64,000 bases of DNA, taken from assembly GCA_913776825.1 (NCBI GenBank), contig CAJYPV010000004.1, positions 62,001 to 126,000 of the forward strand, written 5' to 3'. This document shows, in pieces, positions 39,923 to 50,048 of this stretch. Made by a program: the position numbers and the translations under genes. The notes under the pieces are model-generated. The model did no database searches, was not told the DNA's origin, and worked only from the letters and a program-made list of their open reading frames with translations. Numbering within the stretch: the stretch's first letter is position 1; each line of letters opens with the position of its first letter. Origin of the DNA: Burkholderiaceae bacterium. GTDB lineage: Bacteria; Pseudomonadota; Gammaproteobacteria; Burkholderiales; Burkholderiaceae_C.

Positions 39923-41845
39923 ATGACCTTGTCGATTGCGACCCGTCTCTGGATCCCGGTGGTGGTGATGGCCACGATGACCATCGTGATGTCGATGGCT
40001 GCGGCCTCGCGCACCCGTGCGCTGCTGGCGGTGGCGCAGACCACCCAGGAAAAACAGCAGCAGCGGTTTGAGCTCGCACTGCGCTGGCGAGGCCTGACCG
40101 AAGCCAATGCCAGTCGTGTGCAAGGCGGTCTGGCGGCGGGTGACAACAGCGTCGCCGAGGCGCTGAAGGCCGACATCGCGCGCACCACCGAGACCATCTC
40201 CGAGGTGCAAAAGCAGCTGGAGGCGCTGGCGGATGACGAGGCCGACAAGACCGCCATGGCGCGCATCGCGGAGCGCCGCAAGGCTTACATCGACGCCCGC
40301 AATCAGGCGGGCAAACTCAAAGGCGCCGGCGATGTCGATGGCGCACGGGCCGCGCTGGCGCAGAAGGTCGTGCCGGCGATCGAGCAGTACCTGGCGGCCC
40401 AGCAGGACTTCATCAAGCTGCAGCAGGACAAGTCCACCGCGCTGCGCGAGGCTGCCGGTGCGGAACGCATGCGCACCGTGTGGGGCGTGGCGGTGGTGAT
40501 GTCGGTGATCGTCGGCCTGCTGGCGCTCGCGACCTATTACTTCGTGCGCACGATTTCCGACCCGCTCAAGCAACTGGTGCGGCAGGCCGAGCGCATCGGG
40601 CAGGGCGACCTGAGCGATGACCGCGTGAGCGCACGCGGCGATGAAATCGGCGATGTGCAGCGGGCGCTGTCGCAGATGAAGGCCTCGCTGCGCAGCGTGA
40701 TCGGTGAACTGCGCACGAGCGTCGACCGCATGCAGACCGCCAGCCAGGAGATCGCCACCGGCAACACCGACCTGAGCCATCGCACCGAGCAGACTGCCTC
40801 GAATCTGCAGCAAGCGGCATCGTCGCTGTCGCAATTGACGGGGACCGTGACCCAGAGCGCGGACAGCGCCCGCACCGCCAATCAGCTCGCCGTCACCGCT
40901 GCGGAAGTGGCACGTCGCGGCGGCGCGGCGGTGGGTGACGTGGTGGGCACGATGACCGAGATCGATGCCAGCGCCAAGCGCATCAACGACATCATCGGCG
41001 TGATCGACGGCATCGCCTTCCAGACCAACATCCTCGCGCTGAATGCTGCGGTCGAGGCCGCCCGGGCCGGTGAACAGGGCCGTGGCTTCGCGGTGGTCGC
41101 CAGCGAAGTGCGCGCGCTGGCGCAGCGCAGCGCCTCGGCGGCCAAGGAGATCAAGACTTTGATCGGCGACAGCGTCACCAAGGTCGAGATCGGCTCGCAG
41201 CAGGTGCGCGAAGCCGGCGCGACGATGAGCGAAATCGTCGCCAGCGTGCAGCGCGTCTCGGACATCATCAGCGAGATCAGCGCCAGCACGGTGGAGCAGA
41301 GCCAGGGCATCGGCAATGTGAATGGCGCGGTCGCCCAACTGGATCAGATGACGCAGCAGAACGCGGCGCTGGTCGAGCAGTCGGCCGCCGCCGCGGAATC
41401 GCTGAGCGAGCAGGCCCGTTTGCTGACCGCCCTGGTCACGCGATTCCGCCTGGACGACGCGTTGCATGCGTCCGGATCGGGTGGGACCTTCGGCAGTGCG
41501 GCGTCTTTGACGGCGGTGTCGGCATCGACATCGCGCGATGGCGGTTCGGTGACCACCTCGACGGTCAACGCGAGTGCCTCGCTCGCGCGCGCACCCGTCA
41601 AGAGCCCCGCCAAACTCGCGGGCGCCAAGCCGGCCGGCGCGACGACGCCAAAGGCGCCGCGCCCCGCCGCGCCCAAGCGCCCGGCGGCCTCGCCCGCCAA
41701 GCCGATGCGCGCCGCCGCGCCATCGGCAGGCGAAGCCGCCACGCCGGTGGGGACCACGGCATCGGCAAAGGCCTCCAAGCCGAATGCTGCGTCGACTGCC
41801 GGCAGTGCCAGCAGCGCGCCCGGTGATGACTGGGAAACGTTCTGA
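39923..41845 (+). CDS. Methyl-accepting chemotaxis protein with C-terminal CheR-docking pentapeptide
   Basis: A 640-residue chemoreceptor. Transmembrane helix 1 is near residues 8-28, a four-helix-bundle-type sensor fills about 30-188, helix 2 is near 189-212, and a HAMP domain ([22 protein letters not shown]) follows. The signalling domain carries the conserved hairpin tip ([20 protein letters not shown]). The tail (about 515-635) is an Ala/Pro/Lys-rich tether ending in DWETF, matching the xWxxF CheR-binding pentapeptide of Tar and Tsr. The ligand is unknown. A second receptor at 59673 lacks the pentapeptide. Confidence 0.95.
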   Translation: MTLSIATRLWIPVVVMATMTIVMSMAAASRTRALLAVAQTTQEKQQQRFELALRWRGLTEANASRVQGGLAAGDNSVAEALKADIARTTETISEVQKQLEALADDEADKTAMARIAERRKAYIDARNQAGKLKGAGDVDGARAALAQKVVPAIEQYLAAQQDFIKLQQDKSTALREAAGAERMRTVWGVAVVMSVIVGLLALATYYFVRTISDPLKQLVRQAERIGQGDLSDDRVSARGDEIGDVQRALSQMKASLRSVIGELRTSVDRMQTASQEIATGNTDLSHRTEQTASNLQQAASSLSQLTGTVTQSADSARTANQLAVTAAEVARRGGAAVGDVVGTMTEIDASAKRINDIIGVIDGIAFQTNILALNAAVEAARAGEQGRGFAVVASEVRALAQRSASAAKEIKTLIGDSVTKVEIGSQQVREAGATMSEIVASVQRVSDIISEISASTVEQSQGIGNVNGAVAQLDQMTQQNAALVEQSAAAAESLSEQARLLTALVTRFRLDDALHASGSGGTFGSAASLTAVSASTSRDGGSVTTSTVNASASLARAPVKSPAKLAGAKPAGATTPKAPRPAAPKRPAASPAKPMRAAAPSAGEAATPVGTTASAKASKPNAASTAGSASSAPGDDWETF

Positions 41846-41862
41846 AGGGCCTTCGTTTCGCC

Positions 41863-41878
41863 CCGCCCTCGCGGGCGG
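41863..41878. terminator. Weak hairpin between convergent chemoreceptor and cobA genes
   Basis: CCGCCC (41863-41868) pairs with GGGCGG (41873-41878) around TCGC in the 37-bp gap between two convergent stops. It may act in both directions, but there is no U-run on either side. Confidence 0.35.
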
Positions 41879-41882
41879 ACAG

Positions 41883-42806
41883 TCATGCCCCGCTCGACCA
41901 CGCCTGCACCGACGCTCGGGTCGCATCCGCATCCCACCACTGCCGCCACTGTGGTGACAAGGCGACCACCTCCCCGATCACCAGCAGCGCCGGACTGGGC
42001 AGTTGCGCCAGGGCGATGTCGGCCGCCAGATGGCCGAGCGTGCTGAAGCAATCACGCTGATGCGGCGTGTGGGCGGCGCTGATGGCGACGGCCGGCGTGT
42101 CGGCGGACAGTCCGCCGGCCTGCAGCGCCGAGGCGATGAACGCGGCGCGGCTCAGTCCCATGTAGATCACCAGGGTGAGGCGGCTTTGCGCCAGCGCGGC
42201 CCAGTCCGGCGCGCGTCCGTGCTCGCCGTTGTGTCCGGTGACGAAGGCCACGCCGGGCGTGCAGCGGCGATCGGTGATCGGCACCGCCACCGATGCCGGC
42301 GCGGCCAGACCCGCCGACACGCCATTCACCACCTCGACCGCCATGCCCGCCTCGCGCAGCGCATCAGCCTCTTCCCCGCCGCGGCCGAACACAAAGGGGT
42401 CGCCGCCCTTGAGCCGCACCACCCGCGCACCTGCGCGGGCCTCGCGGATCATCAGCTCATGGATGAAGCGCTGCTCGGTCGACACGCACCCACCCCGCTT
42501 GCCCACACGCAGCACCCGCGCCGACGCCGGCAGACACGCGAGCACGCGCGGATCGACCAGATCGTCGGTCAGCACCACATCCGCCTGCTGCAAGCGCTTG
42601 AGCGCGCGCACCGTCAACAGCTCGGGATCGCCCGGGCCTGCGCCGACCAACGACACCGCATGCACCTTGCGAGCGAGAGGGCCGCCCAAGCCGCCATCCA
42701 TCGCGTGTCCATCCATCGCGTGCCCATCTGACGCGCGCTCATCCGGCGCCGCACCACATACGGCCGCATCGAGTTCATCGAGCTCAATACCCATCAGAGA
42801 CGTCAT
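41883..42806 (-). CDS. cobA: Uroporphyrinogen-III C-methyltransferase
   Basis: A 307-residue SUMT that methylates uroporphyrinogen III twice to precorrin-2, the route to siroheme. Signatures are VSLVGAGPGDPELLTV, the GKRGG loop, and LKGGDPFVFGRGGEE. The 45-residue N-terminal lead before the core contains a short Asp-Gly-His-Ala-Met repeat. It is the last gene of the nitrate operon, overlapping nasA by four bases and preceded by AAGGAG. Siroheme is the cofactor of NirB, which explains the linkage. There is no CysG-type oxidase/chelatase part, so siroheme synthesis is finished elsewhere. Confidence 0.95.
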   Translation of the reverse strand: MTSLMGIELDELDAAVCGAAPDERASDGHAMDGHAMDGGLGGPLARKVHAVSLVGAGPGDPELLTVRALKRLQQADVVLTDDLVDPRVLACLPASARVLRVGKRGGCVSTEQRFIHELMIREARAGARVVRLKGGDPFVFGRGGEEADALREAGMAVEVVNGVSAGLAAPASVAVPITDRRCTPGVAFVTGHNGEHGRAPDWAALAQSRLTLVIYMGLSRAAFIASALQAGGLSADTPAVAISAAHTPHQRDCFSTLGHLAADIALAQLPSPALLVIGEVVALSPQWRQWWDADATRASVQAWSSGA

Positions 42807-45802
42807 GGAAACTCCTTCGCGGCGCCGATGAAACCGGCTTCGGCGCGGATGGGGGATTGGGGAAGCGCAGCGCTGCCGCCCCCCGCATCGCTGCCCGACG
42901 CGGGCTCGCTGCGCACCAGGCGACGCAGCGTCGGCAGGCAGGAGCCGCATTGGGTGCCGCAGCGCAATTCGGCTTGCAGGGCGGCCAGTCGCTGGTCCTC
43001 TCCCTGGCCGGAGGCTGACCGCTGCAGGCAGGCGCGGATCGCGTCCTCGCGCACGTTGAAGCAGGTGCAGACCTGCGGACTGCCGACGGGCAGCGCCTGC
43101 GTCGCGTCCGGGGCCAGCAAGCGATGTCCCATCGCGGCGACCGGCGCGCGCTCACGCCACAGCGCCTCCAGCCAGGCGCCGTCGTCGCCCTCGCCGCTGC
43201 GCAGCAAGGCCTGCAGACGCGCCTGATCACCCGCACCGGACAAACGCAAGGCGCGGCTCCGGCCACGGCGCCCATCGGCGTAACGCAACACGCCGGGGCC
43301 CGTCAGTCCAAGCAGCGTGGACAAGGCGACCACCAGCGCGGCCGGCGGCGGCTCGGCGAACGCCAGCGAGAGGCTCCAGCCTTCGTCTCGCCCATCGCGC
43401 CCATCGCGCTCATCACCCTCGTCGCCTTCATCGCCTTCTCTTCCCTCGACGGCTCCTCCGCCCCAGTGACTTCCCAATGAGGTGGGCGCTGGGAGACAGC
43501 AGGCGTAATCCGCTTCGTTCATCAGGCTGCGGAGTTGATCGCGCAGCGCAGCGCCTTCGCCCGCCGGCACCCAGGCCGCACCGACGACGCGCCAGGGCAG
43601 CTCGACCGCCTCCACCGACACCGCGGCGAACTTGAGCTCGGGCTGACGCGCGTCCGGGCAGAAGGCCGGTTGGGTCACCGCATTCACACCCAGCGCGTCG
43701 CGACCTCCGAGGAACTCGCTGCCCCAGTGCATCGGCAGCCACGCGCGCTGCGGGCCCACCGTCTCATCCGCGATCGCCGGGACGATGAGCGCTCCCCGCC
43801 GTGACCGCACCCGGACCAGCCCGCCGGGCGTCAGTCGACGCCGCGCCATGTCGGCGGGATGCAGCCGCAGCAGCGGCCCGGGCTCGCCCGCAAACAACGC
43901 CGTCACCGTGCCGCTGCGGCTCATGCCATGCCACTGGTCGCGCAGGCGGCCCGTGCTGAGCGCCAAGGGGAATCGAGCATCCTGCAGCTCGGCGGTCGGC
44001 GCGAAGGGTCTGGTGATGAACCGGGCCCGCCCATCGGCATGCGCAAAGCGAAAGTCCTGGTACAGCCGCGCGCGGCCCTCGATCGCGCCTTCCGGCCAGG
44101 GCCACTGGCGCGGCGCCGTCTCCAGCATCGGATAGCTCAGGCCGGTGATGTCGAGGTCGCGCCCGCGGGTCGCCTCGCGATGTTCGCGCCACAGGTCTTC
44201 CGGCCCCTGCCAGTCGAACAGCGCCGGCCCCTCGGGTCGCAGCGTGCGCGACAGCCCCTGCGCGATGTCCCGCACGATGCGCCAATCCGCTCGCGCTTCG
44301 CCGGGCGGCGGCAGCGCGGTGCGCACCCGGCTGATGCAGCGCTCGCTGTTGGTGACCGTGCCGTCCTTCTCCGCCCAGGTGGCGGCCGGCAGGATGACAT
44401 CGGCGAAGGCGGCGGTCTCGGTGCCGGTGAAGGCCTCCTGCAGGATGACGAACTCGCAGCGTTCCAGCGCGGCGCGCACCAACGCCTGGTCCGGCAGTGA
44501 CTGGGCCGGATTGGTGCAGGCGATCCACAGGGCCTTGATCTCGCCTCGGGCGGCGGCCTGGAACATCTCCACCGCCGTTTTGCCGGAGGCGTCGGGCAGC
44601 TCGGACACGCCCCACAGCGCGGCCACCTCGCGGCGATGCGCGGCATTCTCCGGATCGCGATGCCCCGGCAGCAGCGTGGCCATGCCGCCGGTCTCACGGC
44701 CGCCCATCGCATTGGGCTGACCGGTGAGCGAGAACGGCCCCGCGCCCGGTCGTCCGATGTGGCCTGTCGCCAGATGCAGATTGATCAGCGCTGTGTTGTT
44801 GGCCGTGCCCTGATGGCTCTGGTTCAAGCCCATGCAGTAGAGCGACAGCGTCGCCGGCGACCGCGCGAACCACTGCGCGGCCTGCAGGATCTGCGCCTCC
44901 GGCAATCCGGTCAGCCGGGCCGATTCAGCCGGCGTCATGGTGCGCACCGACCGCTTGAGCGCGTCGAAGCCGTCGGTGTGCTGCTCGATGAAGTCGCGGT
45001 CGATCCAGCCTTCCCAGATGCAGGCATGCAGCAAGCCCTGGAACAAGGCGACATCGCTGCCCGGTCGCAGCGCCAGATGCAGATCGGCGAACTCGGCGGT
45101 TTCGGTCCGGCGTGGATCCACCACGATCAACTTCATGCCCGGCCGCTGCGCCCGCGCCGCCTCGATGCGACGGAACAGCACCGGATGGGCCCAGGCCGGA
45201 TTCGCACCGGCGATGAACAGGCAGTCCGCCAGCGCCAGATCCTCATAGCAGGTGGGCGGCGCATCGGCGCCCAGCGACTGCTTGTAGCCCACCACCGCCG
45301 AGCTCATGCACAGCCTGGAGTTGCTGTCGATGTGGGGCGTGCCGATCAGGCCGCGCGCCAGCTTGTTGAAGGCGTGATAGTCCTCGGTGAGCAGCTGGCC
45401 GGAGAGGTAGAACCCGATCGCCTGCGGCCCATGCGCCGCACGCACCGCCAGCAGGCGCTCGACGACCTGCGCTTGCGTCGTCGCCCAATCGCTGGGCGTC
45501 CATGGATCGCCGCGGGCCGCGCGCCATGCCGGCTGCTGATAGCGCTGATGACGTCGAACCGACGGCGTGGCGGTCAGGTGCAGGGTCGATCCCTTGGTGC
45601 ACAGGCGGCCCGCATTGGCCGGATGCGCCGGATCACCGCGCACGCCGACGACCCGCGTGCCGGCGCCCTGCCCCTGAGTGTCGATCAGCACGCCGCAGCC
45701 CACGCCGCAGTAGGGACAGGTGGAGCGGGTCGTGGTCGTGGTCGTGGTCGTGCGAAGGGGCGGCGCAGCCGTCACGGGCGAGTCCCTCACATCCATCAGC
45801 AC
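42803..45802 (-). CDS. nasA: Assimilatory nitrate reductase catalytic subunit
   Basis: A 999-residue molybdopterin oxidoreductase that reduces nitrate to nitrite in the cytoplasm. The N-terminal [4Fe-4S] site is CPYCGVGCG (about 29-37), the Mo-bisPGD domains fill the middle, and a BFD-like [2Fe-2S] domain lies near the end (VCTCFNVRED, then CGTQCGSCLPTLRR), matching NasA/NarB proteins of proteobacteria. Two low-complexity stretches are visible: eight consecutive Thr near residue 18 and an Asp/Gly/Glu/Arg repeat near residue 790. The first Met is followed by a second two codons on. It overlaps the nirD end by 7 bp. Confidence 0.95.
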   Translation of the reverse strand: MLMDVRDSPVTAAPPLRTTTTTTTTRSTCPYCGVGCGVLIDTQGQGAGTRVVGVRGDPAHPANAGRLCTKGSTLHLTATPSVRRHQRYQQPAWRAARGDPWTPSDWATTQAQVVERLLAVRAAHGPQAIGFYLSGQLLTEDYHAFNKLARGLIGTPHIDSNSRLCMSSAVVGYKQSLGADAPPTCYEDLALADCLFIAGANPAWAHPVLFRRIEAARAQRPGMKLIVVDPRRTETAEFADLHLALRPGSDVALFQGLLHACIWEGWIDRDFIEQHTDGFDALKRSVRTMTPAESARLTGLPEAQILQAAQWFARSPATLSLYCMGLNQSHQGTANNTALINLHLATGHIGRPGAGPFSLTGQPNAMGGRETGGMATLLPGHRDPENAAHRREVAALWGVSELPDASGKTAVEMFQAAARGEIKALWIACTNPAQSLPDQALVRAALERCEFVILQEAFTGTETAAFADVILPAATWAEKDGTVTNSERCISRVRTALPPPGEARADWRIVRDIAQGLSRTLRPEGPALFDWQGPEDLWREHREATRGRDLDITGLSYPMLETAPRQWPWPEGAIEGRARLYQDFRFAHADGRARFITRPFAPTAELQDARFPLALSTGRLRDQWHGMSRSGTVTALFAGEPGPLLRLHPADMARRRLTPGGLVRVRSRRGALIVPAIADETVGPQRAWLPMHWGSEFLGGRDALGVNAVTQPAFCPDARQPELKFAAVSVEAVELPWRVVGAAWVPAGEGAALRDQLRSLMNEADYACCLPAPTSLGSHWGGGAVEGREGDEGDEGDERDGRDGRDEGWSLSLAFAEPPPAALVVALSTLLGLTGPGVLRYADGRRGRSRALRLSGAGDQARLQALLRSGEGDDGAWLEALWRERAPVAAMGHRLLAPDATQALPVGSPQVCTCFNVREDAIRACLQRSASGQGEDQRLAALQAELRCGTQCGSCLPTLRRLVRSEPASGSDAGGGSAALPQSPIRAEAGFIGAAKEFP

Positions 45803-46176
45803 GACACCCGGGTGCAGGGCCCGGCCTGGACCGGCGCCAGATCGATGGCGATCGTCTCCAGCTCCTGACGGTCCAACAGCACCTGGCCTGCATCGATGCG
45901 AACCTGGAAGACCGGCGTGCGCCCCTCATCGGGCTCCCGCGCGCAGCCGCTGTCCAGCGCGATGGTCCAGTTGTGCAGTGGACAGGCCACCGCGTCGCCA
46001 AACACGATGCCTTGGCTCAACGGGCCGGCCTTGTGAGGACATCGGTCGAGCAGCGCGAAGACCCGATCGTCCGAGGTGCGGAACAGCGCCACCTGCGGCC
46101 CTCGGTCGCGGGCGACGCGGCGTGACCCCAGCACCGGGATGTCGGTCAGGGCGCAAACGGGAATCCAGTGGTTCAT
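45796..46176 (-). CDS. nirD: Nitrite reductase small subunit NirD
   Basis: A 126-residue Rieske-fold protein, the small subunit of NAD(P)H-dependent assimilatory nitrite reductase. It has CPHKAGPLSQG and CPLHNW, so both Cys-His pairs of a true Rieske centre are present; several NirD proteins lack them. The ATG at 46176 has GAGGT upstream; an earlier Met at 46194 is less likely. It lies between nirB and nasA on the same transcript. Confidence 0.94.
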   Translation of the reverse strand: MNHWIPVCALTDIPVLGSRRVARDRGPQVALFRTSDDRVFALLDRCPHKAGPLSQGIVFGDAVACPLHNWTIALDSGCAREPDEGRTPVFQVRIDAGQVLLDRQELETIAIDLAPVQAGPCTRVSC

Positions 46177-46221
46177 GGGGACCTCGCAGGACATGTCGAA
46201 AGGCGGGGGCGTCGCACCGCG

Positions 46222-48819
46222 TCAAGCCATCGCGGCGCGGTCGGAGGGCGAGGTGCCGGCGAGCGTGGTGCCGGACGCTGCGCTGTGCACGTCGCTGAGC
46301 GCAGCGCCCGACGCGACTGTGGCGGCCGTGGCGGCCTCGATCGAGTTTGGGCTCGACGCCACACCTCGCGGTGCGCCACCCTGCGCGTCCAGCGGGGTGA
46401 ACTGGCGCAGATCGACCTGCGCCTGACTGAACTCGAACCACGGGTCGGGCTCGCCATCGAGCGCGAACTGCAATTCCTGCCACAGCGCGCGCCGGCCCTC
46501 GGCGTCGTCGAGGATGCGCCGCTTCACATGGTCCAGGCCCACCCGGGCGACGTAATGGACCGTGCGCTCCAGATACCAGCCTTCCTTCCGATAGAGCTGC
46601 ATGAAGGCGCCGGTGTACTCCAGCACCTCTTCGGGCGTCTTGAGCTTGGTGAAGAAATGCGCGACCTCGGTCTTGATGCCGCCGTTGCCGGCGATGACCA
46701 TCTCCCAGCCCGAGTCCACGCCGATGATGCCGACGTCCTTGATGCCGGCCTCCGCGCAATTGCGGGGGCAACCGCTGACGGCGAACTTCACCTTGTGCGG
46801 TGCGTACATGCGCCACATCGCCCGTTCCAGGTCCTTGCCCATCTGGGTGCTGTCCTGCGTGCCCATGCGGCACCACTCGGAACCGACACAGGTCTTCACC
46901 GTGCGCAGCGCCTTGGCATAGGCATGACCGCTGGGCATGCCGATGTCACGCCACACGTTCACCAGGTCTTCCTTCTTCACGCCCAGCAGATCGATGCGCT
47001 GTCCGCCGGTGACCTTCACCGTCGGGATCTTGTATTTGTCGACCGCATCGGCGATGCGGCGCAGCTCATTGGCGGAGGTCTCGCCGCCCCACATGCGCGG
47101 GATCACCGAATAGGTGCCGTCCTTCTGGATGTTGGCGTGGCTGCGCTCATTGATGAAGCGCGATTGCGGATCGTCGACCGCTTCCTTCGGCCAGGACGAG
47201 ATCAGGTAGTAGTTCAGCGCGGGGCGGCAGGTGGCGCAGCCGTTGGGCGTCTTCCAGTCCAGCTGCTGGAACACATCGGCCATGCGCACCAGATGCTGCT
47301 GGAAGATGGCGTCCCGCACTTCCTGATGGCTGTGCTCGGTGCAGCCGCAGACGGCCTTTTTCTTCGGCGTGGTGGAGTAATCACCGCCCGCCGTGACCAT
47401 CAGCAACTGCTCGACCAGGCCGGTGCAGGAGCCGCAGGAGGCACTGGCCTTGGTGTGCTTGCGCACCTCTTCCAGCGTGAACAGCCCCTTGTCCTTGATC
47501 GCCTTGCACACGGCGCCCTTGCTCACGCCATTGCAGCCGCAGACCTCGTCGCTGTCGGCCATCGCGGCGGCGCGGTTCTGGCCTTGATGGCCGACATCGC
47601 CCAGATTGCTCTCACCGAACATCAGCTTGTCGCGGATGTCGGCGATGCGCCGGCCGTCACGCAGCAGCTTGAAGTACCAGCTGCCATCGACGGTGTCGCC
47701 ATACAGGCAGGCGCCGACCAGGCGATCGTCCTTGATCACCAGTTTCTTGTAGATGCCGGCGAAGGGGTCGCTCATCACGATCTCTTCGGTGCCCTCGCCG
47801 CCCATGAAGTCACCGGCGGAGAACAGATCGATGCCCGTGACCTTGAGCTTGGTGCTGGTCTGGCTGCCCAGATAACGACCGATGCCGAACTGCGCCAGAT
47901 GATTCGCGCAGACCTTGCCCTGCTCGAACAGCGGCGCCACCAGCCCATAGGCCATGCCCCGGTGCGCAGCGCACTCGCCGACCGCATAGATGCGGGGATC
48001 GGTGACGGTCTGCAGCGTGTCGCTGACCACGATGCCGCGCTGGCAATGCAGGCCGGCGCGCTCCGCCAGAGCAGTGTTCGGACGGATGCCGGCGGCCATC
48101 ACCACCAGGTCGGCCGGGATTTCCTCGCCGCCACGCAGGCGCACGGCCATCACACGGCCGTCCCGGTCGCCGATCAGGGCTTCGGTCTGCGCGCCCATGC
48201 GAAAGCGCAGGCCGCGGGACTGCAACGACTGACGCAGCAGCGCCCCGGCCTGGTCGTCGAGCTGGCGTTCCATCAGCCACTCGTTCAGATGCACCACCGT
48301 GACCTGCATGCCGCGACGCATGAGGCCGTTCGCGGCCTCCAGCCCCAGCAGCCCGCCGCCGATCACCACCGCGTGGCGATAGCGGGCGGCGGCGTCGATC
48401 ATCGTCTGGGTGTCGGTGATGTCGCGGTAGCCGATCACGCCGGCCAGCTCCTTGCCGGGCACGGGCAACAGGAACGGCGTCGATCCGGTCGCGATCAGCA
48501 GCCGGTCATAGGCGGCGGTGGTGCCGTCGTCGGCCGTCACCTGCCGGCGCACGCGATCGATGCCGGTCACCGTCTTGCCCAGGTGCAGGCGGATGCCGTT
48601 GTCCTCATACCAGGACAGCGGATTGAGGATGATCTCGTCCAGCGTCTGCTCACCGGCCAGCACCGGACTGAGCAGGATGCGGTTGTAGTTGGGGTGCGGT
48701 TCGGCGCCGAAGACGGTGATGTCGTAGAGGTCGGGCGCGATCTTCAGCAGCTCTTCGAGCGTCCGCACCCCGGCCATGCCGTTGCCGACCATCACCAGTT
48801 TCATCCGTGTCGTGCTCAT
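46222..48819 (-). CDS. nirB: Nitrite reductase large subunit NirB
   Basis: An 865-residue NirB that reduces nitrite to ammonium with six electrons. Order of parts: FAD/NAD(P)H oxidoreductase (about 1-300, VMVGNGMAGVRTLEELL at the start), two BFD-type [2Fe-2S] segments (about 430-480 with CGCNGVSKGAVC, then about 500-540), and the siroheme/[4Fe-4S] reductase half (about 560-800), with VGSEWCRMG and SGCPRNCAEAG supplying cluster cysteines. A tail of about 45 Ala/Ser/Thr-rich residues follows, longer than usual. The operon also supplies CobA for its siroheme. Confidence 0.97.
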   Translation of the reverse strand: MSTTRMKLVMVGNGMAGVRTLEELLKIAPDLYDITVFGAEPHPNYNRILLSPVLAGEQTLDEIILNPLSWYEDNGIRLHLGKTVTGIDRVRRQVTADDGTTAAYDRLLIATGSTPFLLPVPGKELAGVIGYRDITDTQTMIDAAARYRHAVVIGGGLLGLEAANGLMRRGMQVTVVHLNEWLMERQLDDQAGALLRQSLQSRGLRFRMGAQTEALIGDRDGRVMAVRLRGGEEIPADLVVMAAGIRPNTALAERAGLHCQRGIVVSDTLQTVTDPRIYAVGECAAHRGMAYGLVAPLFEQGKVCANHLAQFGIGRYLGSQTSTKLKVTGIDLFSAGDFMGGEGTEEIVMSDPFAGIYKKLVIKDDRLVGACLYGDTVDGSWYFKLLRDGRRIADIRDKLMFGESNLGDVGHQGQNRAAAMADSDEVCGCNGVSKGAVCKAIKDKGLFTLEEVRKHTKASASCGSCTGLVEQLLMVTAGGDYSTTPKKKAVCGCTEHSHQEVRDAIFQQHLVRMADVFQQLDWKTPNGCATCRPALNYYLISSWPKEAVDDPQSRFINERSHANIQKDGTYSVIPRMWGGETSANELRRIADAVDKYKIPTVKVTGGQRIDLLGVKKEDLVNVWRDIGMPSGHAYAKALRTVKTCVGSEWCRMGTQDSTQMGKDLERAMWRMYAPHKVKFAVSGCPRNCAEAGIKDVGIIGVDSGWEMVIAGNGGIKTEVAHFFTKLKTPEEVLEYTGAFMQLYRKEGWYLERTVHYVARVGLDHVKRRILDDAEGRRALWQELQFALDGEPDPWFEFSQAQVDLRQFTPLDAQGGAPRGVASSPNSIEAATAATVASGAALSDVHSAASGTTLAGTSPSDRAAMA

Positions 48820-49010
48820 GTGCGGGTCTCCTTGGGCAGCGCTCCGCCACGCCGGTTGGGCTGGCGCTGCGGCTGGGCAGGTCTTGCTGCGTCTGCAGTT
48901 GATGCGGTGGCTGCAGTTGCTGTTGTGGCTGCGGGTTCTTCGGGTCTTGCGATGAATGCGGTACGCCGGTCGATTCAGACGTTTCGGGCGATGCGCGCGA
49001 TCAGGGCTCG

Positions 49011-49811
49011 TCAGGCCGCCGCGTCGTGGTGTCGATGCCGGCTGTAGAGGAAGTCGATCACCGCCTTGCGCGCGTGCATGTAGCCGGGGTCTTCGGCCAA
49101 TGCGACGCGGTCACGGGGTCGGGGCAGGTCGATGGACAGGACCTCGCCGATGGTCGCGGCGGGGCCGTTGGTCATCATCACCACGCGGTCGGAGAGCAGC
49201 ACGGCCTCATCGACATCGTGGGTGACCATCACCACGGTGCTGCGGGTGCGGGCCACGATCTTCAGCAGCTCGTCCTGCAAATGCGCGCGGGTGAGCGCAT
49301 CCAGCGCGCCGAAGGGCTCGTCCATCAGCAGCACCTTGGGTTGCATGGCCAGGGCGCGGGCGATGCCGACGCGCTGCTTCATCCCGCCGGAGATTTCATG
49401 CGGCCGTTTGTGCATCGCATGGCCCATGCCGACGAGTTGCAGGGCGGCATCGGTGCGGGCGTCCAGCTGTGGCCTGGACTCGGTGCGGCCGAACACCGAT
49501 TCCACCGCCAGCCGCACGTTGTCGAAGCAGCTGAGCCAGGGCAGCAGCGAATGGTTCTGGAACACGACGGCCCGGTCGGGACCCGGCCCGGCGATCTCCC
49601 GCCCGTCGCAGAGCAGTCCGCCCGACGACGGCCGGATCAGTCCGGCCATCAGGTTGAGCAGCGTGGACTTGCCGCAGCCCGAGTGCCCGATCAGCGTCAC
49701 GAACTCGCCCTGCGCGATGTCCAGATCGATCTCCCGCAGCGCATGGAACCGCCCCTGCCTCGAGGCAAACACCATCTCGACCTGCTGAATGCGAATGAAT
49801 GAATCGCTCAT
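49011..49811 (-). CDS. nrtD: Nitrate ABC transporter ATP-binding protein
   Basis: A 266-residue ABC ATPase of the nitrate/sulfonate/taurine group. Walker A is GHSGCGKST (about 48-56), the Q-loop is VFQNHSLLPW, the signature is ISGGMKQRVGIARALA, Walker B is VLLMDEPFGALD, and the switch histidine lies in VTHDVDEA. The ATG at 49811 has a GAGGTG ribosome-binding site; open sequence upstream runs into the repeat element and is not coding. It works with the permease and binding protein just upstream. The single ATPase presumably forms a homodimer. Confidence 0.94.
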   Translation of the reverse strand: MSDSFIRIQQVEMVFASRQGRFHALREIDLDIAQGEFVTLIGHSGCGKSTLLNLMAGLIRPSSGGLLCDGREIAGPGPDRAVVFQNHSLLPWLSCFDNVRLAVESVFGRTESRPQLDARTDAALQLVGMGHAMHKRPHEISGGMKQRVGIARALAMQPKVLLMDEPFGALDALTRAHLQDELLKIVARTRSTVVMVTHDVDEAVLLSDRVVMMTNGPAATIGEVLSIDLPRPRDRVALAEDPGYMHARKAVIDFLYSRHRHHDAAA

Positions 49812-49872
49812 CACCATCACCTCATCTCGATAGAACACCAACCGACACCACGACAACGGAGGCCCCCGGCCG

Positions 49873-50048
49873 ACACGTCCAGCGGAGCACGGAGATCCGG
49901 CTCTGCCGGGCTCCTGCTCGCCCCCTCGGGGGGCCGGCTTCAGCCGGTAGGGGGGGCCATCCACAACACGTCCAGCGGAGCACGGAGATCCGGCTTTGCC
50001 GGGCTCCTGCTCGCCCCCTGGGGGGCCGGCGTCAGCCGGTAGGGGGGG
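49873..50048. repeat. Tandem pair of a palindrome-rich intergenic element, about 84 bp each
   Basis: Two near-identical copies begin at 49873 and 49966 (period 93 bp), running from ACACGTCCAGCGGAGCACGG to the G-run at about 49957 and 50048. Each holds three small dyads: CCGGC/GCCGG around T-rich spacers, CCCCCT/GGGGGG, and CCGGC/GCCGG before TAGGGGGGG. Copies differ by a few bases only. The element lies between nrtB and nrtD inside the operon, and copy 2 supplies the last codons of nrtB. Confidence 0.88.

Noticed and set aside
46168-49047. 959-codon open frame opposite nirB
   Set aside because: Antisense shadow of a confidently identified nitrite reductase gene.
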